Assembly (NCBI GenBank): GCA_016218155.1
Contig: JACREQ010000046.1
Coordinates: 1 to 64,000 of the forward strand
Direction of reading: 5' to 3'
DNA from: Bacteroidia bacterium
GTDB lineage: Bacteria; Bacteroidota; Bacteroidia; Bacteroidales; GWA2-32-17
Length of the DNA stretch: 64,000 nucleotides
Positions within the stretch are counted from its first letter, which is position 1. Every line of letters begins with the position of its first letter. The notes below the pieces were generated by a model. It made no database searches. It was not told the DNA's origin and was given only the letters and a program-made list of their open reading frames with translations. Made by a program: the position numbers and the translations under genes. Below, in pieces: positions 58,383-64,000 of this stretch.

Positions 58383-58586
58383 TTATCCACCACTGATTAA
58401 GTGAATAACATTGACATTGTCGCCGTTTTTAACAAAAACCGAATCGTACTCTTCGCGTTTAACAACTTTATCGTTAACTTTTATTACCAACATTTTGAAT
58501 GTAAAATTCTTTAATTTTAATAATTCGGTAATATTAAAACTTTCTGATTCAAATGTTTCTATATTGTTATTTAATGTAATTTCCAT
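58383..58586 (-). CDS. thiS: Sulfur carrier protein ThiS
   Basis: 67 residues with the ubiquitin-like beta-grasp fold. The start EITLNNNIETFES, the middle LVIKVNDKVVKREEYD and the C-terminal ...GDNVNVIHLISGG with the Gly-Gly end are diagnostic. The C-terminal Gly is adenylated by ThiF and carries sulfur for the thiazole moiety of thiamin. The partner thiF lies 5 bp upstream on the same strand. Other thi genes (thiG, thiC, thiE, thiH) are not in the window. Confidence 0.92.
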   Translation of the reverse strand: MEITLNNNIETFESESFNITELLKLKNFTFKMLVIKVNDKVVKREEYDSVFVKNGDNVNVIHLISGG

Positions 58587-58591
58587 TTTAT

Positions 58592-59170
58592 TTAACTTAA
58601 AAGAATTTCTAATGCCTTGTTAGCTTGCATATTAGCAACTATGCCAACTCTTGGAGCAAGTGGAGGGTTTTGTTCGGATACTTCATTAACATTATCACCA
58701 CAAATAAAGATATTTCCATTATGTTTAATTTTTATATCTTCAAAATTACCCCATCCGGCTAGTCCTGAGGCAACAATTAAAGGTGTATTTGGAAAATATT
58801 CAAGTGCAGTTTCAATTAACATACGTTTCATTTCGGCAAGATCAAAAGCTTCAATAATTAAATCGCAGTTTCTGAAAATTTCGGGAATATTTTCTTCATT
58901 AAGCTTTAAATCGTGGGATTCAACAATGCATGCCGGGTTAATTTTGTTAATATTTTCAGTTAATGCAAGACATTTTTTTTCTCCAATTTGATTATAAAAG
59001 AAATACTGACGATTTAAATTTCCCTCAATTATTACATCAAAATCAGCAATTATAAGTTTGCCAATTCCAACACGTGCAAGAGCAACAGCTGCATTAGATC
59101 CAAGTCCGCCACAACCTGCAATGCCAACAGTCTTTTTTGAAAGAATTTCTTTTATTTCGTGGAAAGTCAT
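58592..59170 (-). CDS. thiF: ThiS adenylyltransferase ThiF (short form)
   Basis: 192 residues, shorter than the E. coli ThiF (about 250) and lacking the C-terminal zinc-binding CxxC pairs. The nucleotide-binding loop GIAGCGGLGSNAAVALARVG (~17-36), the ADFDVIIEGNLNRQYF loop and the NCDLIIEAFD segment are present. It activates the ThiS C-terminus with ATP. The adjacent thiS supports this over MoeB-type roles. A -7-like TAATTTTG lies on the minus strand at 59186-59193. I see no TPP riboswitch upstream. Confidence 0.9.
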   Translation of the reverse strand: MTFHEIKEILSKKTVGIAGCGGLGSNAAVALARVGIGKLIIADFDVIIEGNLNRQYFFYNQIGEKKCLALTENINKINPACIVESHDLKLNEENIPEIFRNCDLIIEAFDLAEMKRMLIETALEYFPNTPLIVASGLAGWGNFEDIKIKHNGNIFICGDNVNEVSEQNPPLAPRVGIVANMQANKALEILLS

Positions 59171-59316
59171 TACTGATCTTTTTTACAAAATTAAGAAAAA
59201 ATACCATTGTAAGTTTTATTAAACAATGAAAATGTAACTAAAGGTATATTAATAAAATAACTGATAATGTTTTATTTAGTATTTTATTGATATTTTAATT
59301 AATCAATATTCTTTAG

Positions 59317-59324
59317 TATTTTTG
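59317..59324 (+). promoter_or_regulatory. Candidate -7 box for the AAA+ gene
   Basis: TATTTTTG matches TAnnTTTG, about 70 bases before the ATG at 59393. The -33 element is not evident. Confidence 0.35.
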
Positions 59325-59392
59325 TTTACAGTCATAATTGATAAGATACATTTAGATTTTTGTTTGAATAATAAGAATTAAAAAAGAATAAA

Positions 59393-61198
59393 ATGTTTTT
59401 TAAAAAAGACAATGAAGAAAAATCAAAAGCACAACAAATGCTTGTGAAACATAAGTACAGAGACCTGAAAGTTTATTCATCCGACGAATGGATGTCAGAT
59501 GGCACGAAAAAATACCGCAGAGTATATGATTCATTGGAAGTAACATATATGAGGGTAGAATTTTCATTTATTAATAAGCTTTTTGATGAAGAAGAATGGG
59601 AAACAAATGTTTGTATTAAATGTTTTTCTTTAAATGGCAGCCAAAAAAATGAGCTATGTAAATTTGAGAATAAATTAAAAGTTTTAAAAGATGAAAACAT
59701 AGTTTATGTTCGCGAAAGTTGGGGTAATGACAAACCAGGTTCTTATTGGCTTCGTGGTGACTATGTATGGGAAGCATATATTGAAAATGAAAAGGTTGGC
59801 GAAGCTAAATTTTATGTAGAAAATGTAGGTCAGGTTAAACAGGGCGAAAATCCATATTTTGATATTGATTCTTTTAAACTTTTTGAAGGTGATGATAAAG
59901 GGTTGAATCAAACAAATAAAAAATATTTAAATAAATTCAGTAAAAAGGATACGCGTTTTGTTTGGGGAGAATTTAATTTTAAAAATAAAACAACAAAAGA
60001 TTATTTCTGCGAAATTATTTTTAATTTTTATGATGATGCAGGTCAGCCAAAAGGCAGAAGTGCAGTTCTTAAATATATTGCTGCAAATACAGAAAATCAA
60101 ATATATACTGTAAATCCAAGCTGGGGGAGCAATGTAGCAGGTACCTGGGCCGACAATAAATACTCCTGTGAAGTTATTTTTATGGACACCCTTATAGCTG
60201 CTACAACTTTTGAAGTAGGAACTACTTATCAGGAAGGGGCTGTTTCAGTGCTTACAGATAATGATAAGGTTATAAAACAAAAGATACAATTATCAGCAGA
60301 AAATGAGAATTTAAAACCTGAGGAACTCCTCGAGAAAAGTCTGGCAGAGTTGAATTCTCTAACAGGAATGACTGGTATAAAAAAGAATGTAGATGAATTG
60401 GTTAAGTTAGTTCGTTTTTATCAGGAAACTGGAAAAGATGTATTAAATAAATTTTCTTTGCATAGTGTTTTTATGGGTAATCCAGGAACAGGTAAAACCA
60501 CCGTTGCAAGAATTCTTGCAAGTATATACAAAGGTTTAGGTATACTGGAGAAGGGACATCTTGTGGAAGTTGATCGTGAAGGACTTGTTGCTGGATATGT
60601 TGGGCAAACTGCAATAAAAACAAATGAAAAAATTGAAGAAGCATTAGGTGGAATATTATTTATTGATGAAGCATATTCACTTTCGCAGGGAAAAGGCTCA
60701 CAATATGATTTTGGTGGAGAAGCAATAGAAATTATTCTGAAGCGAATGGAAGATATGCGTGGTCAATTTGGAGTAATAGTTGCGGGTTATCCAGAAAATA
60801 TGCATCAGTTTATTTCTTCAAACCCTGGCTTAAAATCGCGCTTTGATAGTTATTTTAATTTTGAAGATTATTCACCTGATGAAATGTTTGCCATAGCAAT
60901 TTCAATATTTAAAAAAGAAGAAACTATGCCAGATCAGGCCTCACAAAGCCATTTGAAAGAATATTTTAATTTCTTATATAGTAATCGTGATAGTTTTTTT
61001 GGAAACGCAAGAACAGTTAGGCAAGTTGTTATTGAAGCTGTAAAAAATCAAAATTTACGTTTAGCATCAATGAAGAAGGAGGATCGTACAGCGGAAATGC
61101 TAGAAACAATTATATTTGATGATGTGAAAGAATTTGAAATTAAAGCAATTGAAAATCAAAGAGGACGGGTTGGTTTTAAATTCGGAGAAAATAAATAA
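59393..61198 (+). CDS. CbxX/CfxQ-type AAA+ ATPase with duplicated N-terminal beta domain
   Basis: 601 residues, cytosolic. Residues ~20-145 and ~180-285 are two copies of an Ig-like beta domain: VRVEFSF...SWGNDKPGSYWLRGDYVWEAYIEN...AKFYV and GEFNFKN...SWGSNVAGTWADNKYSCEVIF...TTFEV. The AAA+ core follows (~315-580): MTGIKKNVDEL, Walker A GNPGTGKTT (~362-370), the pore-loop-like region GLVAGYVGQTAIKT, Walker B ILFIDEAY (~421-428), and sensor/arginine segments PGLKSRFD and GNARTVR. CbbX-like AAA+ motors remodel protein partners (Rubisco activation, type VII secretion, sporulation). No Rubisco is present. The N-terminal domains probably choose the substrate. Monocistronic. Confidence 0.85.
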   Translation: MFFKKDNEEKSKAQQMLVKHKYRDLKVYSSDEWMSDGTKKYRRVYDSLEVTYMRVEFSFINKLFDEEEWETNVCIKCFSLNGSQKNELCKFENKLKVLKDENIVYVRESWGNDKPGSYWLRGDYVWEAYIENEKVGEAKFYVENVGQVKQGENPYFDIDSFKLFEGDDKGLNQTNKKYLNKFSKKDTRFVWGEFNFKNKTTKDYFCEIIFNFYDDAGQPKGRSAVLKYIAANTENQIYTVNPSWGSNVAGTWADNKYSCEVIFMDTLIAATTFEVGTTYQEGAVSVLTDNDKVIKQKIQLSAENENLKPEELLEKSLAELNSLTGMTGIKKNVDELVKLVRFYQETGKDVLNKFSLHSVFMGNPGTGKTTVARILASIYKGLGILEKGHLVEVDREGLVAGYVGQTAIKTNEKIEEALGGILFIDEAYSLSQGKGSQYDFGGEAIEIILKRMEDMRGQFGVIVAGYPENMHQFISSNPGLKSRFDSYFNFEDYSPDEMFAIAISIFKKEETMPDQASQSHLKEYFNFLYSNRDSFFGNARTVRQVVIEAVKNQNLRLASMKKEDRTAEMLETIIFDDVKEFEIKAIENQRGRVGFKFGENK

Positions 61199-61205
61199 TT
61201 ATATA

Positions 61206-62039
61206 TTATTCTAATACAAGTTTTACTTTTCCAATCGCGCCATCTATTTCAAGGTTTAAGTTATATTTTGTTTTACCAAGGCAGTTATTTTTATAAGTGT
61301 TATCGTCTTTTGTAAAGCCATCAGCTTCTACATCGCCAAGTAAACCATTTATTTCGGCTATAACACCAACATCTTTTGGAAGATGAACTTCTATTTCTCC
61401 AACACCTCCTGCAATTTTTGCTGTAAGATTATTATTCCAGTTACCAGTTAAATTAACAATTGCTTTTCCTGCTCCAACAGCTAGATCAATATTTGGAACA
61501 GATGTGTTTTTAAGATTTACATTTACATCTCCGGCTCCTAACTCTAATTTTAAGCTTTGAATATATAGTCCTTCCAGATTTAAGTCGCCTTTACCAGCAC
61601 CCATTTGCATGTGTATATCGTATTTCTTTTTTGGATTAAAATCTAAAATCCATCTGCATGTATCCGAACCGTTTAAATCTATATTTTCTCTGTTCTTCTT
61701 AGGTTCAATAGTTATTTCTCCTGAAAGACTATTTTCTTTAAAAGATATTTCAGGTTTCCATTCATTGTTTGTACATTTAAAATTACAATTAACTAAATTA
61801 GAATCACCTTTTAAAATTCTTATTCTACCTGCAGGAAAAACTATTTTAGCAGTAATTTTATCGGAAATAGAATTCTCAATGCTAAGTTCTTCCATATTTG
61901 CAGAAAAGATTGCAGTATCTTTTGGCAAGCTATCATTTTTTACCACCTTATTTAATCTTACATCTGGTGTTGTTTGCGTGCAACTACTTAAAAGAAAAAT
62001 AATAAAAACTGTTATTAAAAGTACGTAATTCGCTTTCAT
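61206..62039 (-). CDS. Toast-rack/DUF2154-type lipoprotein
   Basis: 277 residues. The lipoprotein signal MKANYVLLITVFIIFLLSSC has lipobox Cys20. The mature part is a beta-helix-like repeat fold with recurring GAGxGxLNL/VGAGKAIVNL/GGVGEIEVHL steps (~140-225), typical of toast_rack/DUF4097-like adhesin domains, and ends DGAIGKVKLVLE. The function is unknown; relatives with this fold sit in envelope-stress systems (LiaF), but no sensor gene is adjacent. It is convergent with the AAA+ gene by 7 bp. Confidence 0.8.
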   Translation of the reverse strand: MKANYVLLITVFIIFLLSSCTQTTPDVRLNKVVKNDSLPKDTAIFSANMEELSIENSISDKITAKIVFPAGRIRILKGDSNLVNCNFKCTNNEWKPEISFKENSLSGEITIEPKKNRENIDLNGSDTCRWILDFNPKKKYDIHMQMGAGKGDLNLEGLYIQSLKLELGAGDVNVNLKNTSVPNIDLAVGAGKAIVNLTGNWNNNLTAKIAGGVGEIEVHLPKDVGVIAEINGLLGDVEADGFTKDDNTYKNNCLGKTKYNLNLEIDGAIGKVKLVLE

Positions 62040-62090
62040 ATTTTTTTATTTTTATTTTTTCTGAGACGAATAACTGCTAATAAAGTTACA

Positions 62091-62130
62091 ATAAAATAAA
62101 AATCCCCATTAAGATTGTTAATGGGGATTT
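62091..62130 (-). terminator. Terminator of the DUF6175 operon
   Basis: Perfect stem aaatccccatta / taatggggattt (62100-62111 and 62119-62130), followed on the minus strand by a T-rich tract. Confidence 0.88.
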
Positions 62131-62150
62131 CTTTAATTGTAAATAATCTG

Positions 62151-63107
62151 TTACCAGAAACTTTTATAAGTTACGTTCTGTGGTTGTCCATTTCCATAAG
62201 CAACACCAACATCACGATAAGCTTTAATCATATCTCTTTCAAGTCCAATTTCTTTATCATATTTAAAATCCCACTCACGTTTATCAACTTCTTTAATTCG
62301 TTTAGCAATTTTATCAGATAAAGCTTTAGATTCATTGAAACAAGCTGATTTTGGGTCGATTGTTGCTAAAATTGCTCCGGCTGACTGAGCTGCATCCCAA
62401 CTTTGACCAGCATTCCAAAGGTTATTTGCTTCAAGAAGTTTTGTTTTACATTCGAAATCAATTTTCTGTTGAAAAATTGCAGGAACAACAGCCATACATT
62501 TATTCCAGCATTCAGTACAAACATCAGGTACAGCAGTTAGTTTCCAAATAGCTTCGTCGAATTTATTCTGACCTGCAAGTGTTTTAGCTTCTTTTATTAT
62601 TATGTCACATTGAGCATTATAATATTCAATTATTTTAGTTTTACCTTTTTCAATAAAAGATTGATAATTTGGGTCGGAGGTTTTAATTGCTTTAAGAGCT
62701 GCATTGTAAGCTTTTGTTTCGTTTTCACCAACACCTTTACATGTTGTTGTATAACTTGAGAAACTTTTACCTTCGAATCCATCACCAATGTAAAGGGTTA
62801 CATCAAGAGTATAAGCTTGCATAGGAGGAGCAGTAGCAGTAATATCTTTAGTAGTTACCATTACATTTGCTGTAATAATAAATCTTGAATTCATTGCATC
62901 TCCACCCATTCCATTTGCAGTAACAATTTGCATAAGTTTGTTCTCTAGATTTTTCTTTGCAATAACAGGCATGTTTTCGATCTGATCTGGAACCCATACT
63001 GCTAATGCTAGACGACCTTTGTCAGACATTTTTCCTGCTGTTTGTGCTTGTGAAAAACTAATGCTCATCACAAAAATCAGCAATAAAACAATATTTAACT
63101 TTTTCAT
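62151..63107 (-). CDS. Secreted protein of the DUF6175-associated operon
   Basis: 318 residues with a signal peptide (MKKLNIVLLLIFVMSISFSQAQ). Residues ~30-150 look like a curli-CsgG/LpoB-like alpha/beta domain (RLALAVWVPDQIENMP; KLMQIVTANGMGGDAMNSRFIITANV), followed by a helical, TPR-like part (~170-290; AKTLAGQNKFDEAIWKLTAVPDVCTECWNKC) with a CTECWNKC cysteine pair, and ends KSFW. It lies 21 bp after the DUF6175 gene on the same strand, so it is probably co-transcribed with it. I do not recognise a precise family name. Confidence 0.75.
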   Translation of the reverse strand: MKKLNIVLLLIFVMSISFSQAQTAGKMSDKGRLALAVWVPDQIENMPVIAKKNLENKLMQIVTANGMGGDAMNSRFIITANVMVTTKDITATAPPMQAYTLDVTLYIGDGFEGKSFSSYTTTCKGVGENETKAYNAALKAIKTSDPNYQSFIEKGKTKIIEYYNAQCDIIIKEAKTLAGQNKFDEAIWKLTAVPDVCTECWNKCMAVVPAIFQQKIDFECKTKLLEANNLWNAGQSWDAAQSAGAILATIDPKSACFNESKALSDKIAKRIKEVDKREWDFKYDKEIGLERDMIKAYRDVGVAYGNGQPQNVTYKSFW

Positions 63108-63128
63108 TTTTTTAATATTTTAATTTAA

Positions 63129-64000
63129 TTATTTACCACCTAATACTATAGTAGCTTGTCCTAAACCTTTCATCATAAGTTTATTTACAATACCGTAAGG
63201 TGGGTTTTTTAAATGATTTTGTAATCCTTTGCAAAATCCTCTAGCGTCAATTGCCTTACCGGTTTCGTCATAAAGAGGAATACGAACTTGTTCGAAAAGC
63301 ATCATGTCGGCTGTTGCATCGGTTGTACTGAAACGACCTTTAACAGTATTTTTTGCCATCCAATCTTCAATCTGAGCACTTAATTCTTTACCTTCATAAT
63401 CAGTTTCAAGATCATTTTCCCATGAATCAAACTTTTTAATTCTTACAATAATTTCTCTTCCATTTTCGAACATATCATTAAAATGGGTTTGTAAAGAATT
63501 ATTAAAATTATCAAGGTGAGCAAGAACAGCTTCTTCTAACAAAACAGGTAATTCTGCTGAAAATGAAGGAGCGCCAGTTCCGGCTGCTGTTGCAATTTGT
63601 TTGTCGGTATATGAATCTAATCCCTGTAAGTTAAATGTAACAGATTTTTTTGGTCCGGTTGTATTAACAGTCCAAGTTAATTGCATAATAATATCTGCTT
63701 TAGCACTTTTCTTTAGTTTATCTATAGGACTTTCTGAAACACCAGCACCTTCTTTGCTAGTTAACATTGCATCTTCTGCACTTTCGCTAGCAAGACTTTT
63801 TAAAACTGATTCAGCATTTTTTAATGGAAAACCTCTGTCTGCCATTAATCCGTTTATTTTGCTGATAACTAAAAGTAAATCTGCATTTTCCTGAAATGCT
63901 TTTTTGTAATCAGAAACTTTTACCTTGGTGCCTTGATTATCATATTCTATCATGTAGCCATTAGTATTACACCAAACATCACTAGGTAAAATCATAATAG
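63129..64000 (-). CDS. DUF6175 family protein (5' end outside window)
   Basis: The frame is open up to the right edge. A Met at 63995 is internal by family comparison, since the usual signal peptide should precede it. 290 residues are visible, with family landmarks PSDVWCNTNGYMIEYDNQGTK, SKINGLMADRGFPLKN, LDKLKK-like helix, MQLTWTVN, AELPVLLEEAVLAHLDNFN and the end LMMKGLGQATIVLG. Function unknown; Bacteroidota members are exported and cluster with LpoB/CsgG-like proteins (recollection), in agreement with the next gene. Confidence 0.85.
   Translation of the reverse strand, partial: IMILPSDVWCNTNGYMIEYDNQGTKVKVSDYKKAFQENADLLLVISKINGLMADRGFPLKNAESVLKSLASESAEDAMLTSKEGAGVSESPIDKLKKSAKADIIMQLTWTVNTTGPKKSVTFNLQGLDSYTDKQIATAAGTGAPSFSAELPVLLEEAVLAHLDNFNNSLQTHFNDMFENGREIIVRIKKFDSWENDLETDYEGKELSAQIEDWMAKNTVKGRFSTTDATADMMLFEQVRIPLYDETGKAIDARGFCKGLQNHLKNPPYGIVNKLMMKGLGQATIVLGGK

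Overview
The window is AT-rich DNA from a member of the Bacteroidota, probably a Bacteroidales/Marinilabiliales-like free-living or environmental lineage. The evidence is the mix of gene families: SprB-repeat adhesins ending in gliding-motility/T9SS type B C-terminal domains, a T9SS type A sorting domain, a SusC-style TonB-dependent receptor with an N-terminal carboxypeptidase-like domain, DUF6175, a septoil-knot protein, and -7 promoter boxes of the TAnnTTTG type. No rRNA, tRNA, CRISPR array, transposase or phage gene was seen. Most of the window is ordinary chromosome.

Region by region. 1-14.7 kb holds two tandem giant surface adhesins. The first is cut by the left edge; the second is about 3,300 residues with about 37 SprB repeats. 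They share their last ~490 residues and the terminator stem, so they are a tandem duplication. 14.7-17.3 kb is a TPP riboswitch in front of a TonB-dependent receptor, predicted to import thiamin or a precursor. 17.5-24.5 kb holds a cyclic-2,3-diphosphoglycerate-synthetase-like GTPase, a 62-residue protein, an Uup-type ABC-F ATPase, and a three-gene cluster (Ldh-family dehydrogenase, short-chain dehydrogenase, polytopic membrane protein). 24.5-30.4 kb holds a septoil-knot protein, a membrane-anchored DUF3352-like/MORN protein, an FKBP lipoprotein, a 266-bp inverted-repeat element and gyrB. 30.6-35.4 kb is a TPR protein plus outer-membrane barrel operon. 35.7-38.5 kb holds ftsE and a small accessory patch (RelE/ParE-type toxin-antitoxin, GNAT, thioredoxin) with GC-rich palindromes. 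38.5-46.8 kb holds a thioester alpha-2-macroglobulin and a zinc-ribbon/NIF3 pair. 46.9-55.6 kb holds a TauE/SafE permease, a T9SS-exported redoxin-like protein, a TMTC-like membrane/TPR protein, a multi-cofactor fused dehydrogenase and PhoH2. 55.6-64 kb holds a start-less reading frame, a beta-CASP metallo-hydrolase, an FtsB/DivIC-like protein, thiS-thiF, an AAA+ ATPase with a duplicated beta domain, a toast-rack lipoprotein and a DUF6175 pair cut by the right edge.

Functional threads. Thiamin appears twice: the riboswitch-controlled receptor and the thiS-thiF pair 41 kb away, which has no riboswitch that I can see. Cell-surface and envelope biology dominates: T9SS cargo, A2M, an OM barrel with its TPR partner, and lipoproteins. 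Cell division is represented by ftsE and ftsB/divIC-like genes, both apart from their usual partners.

The items I find most worth following are the septoil-knot protein, the AAA+ protein with duplicated N-terminal domains, the single-chain HcnABC-like dehydrogenase, the TMTC-like protein, the 28.0-28.3 kb inverted-repeat element, and the start-less frame at 55.6-56.1 kb. Family assignments come from recognised motifs and were not checked by database search.
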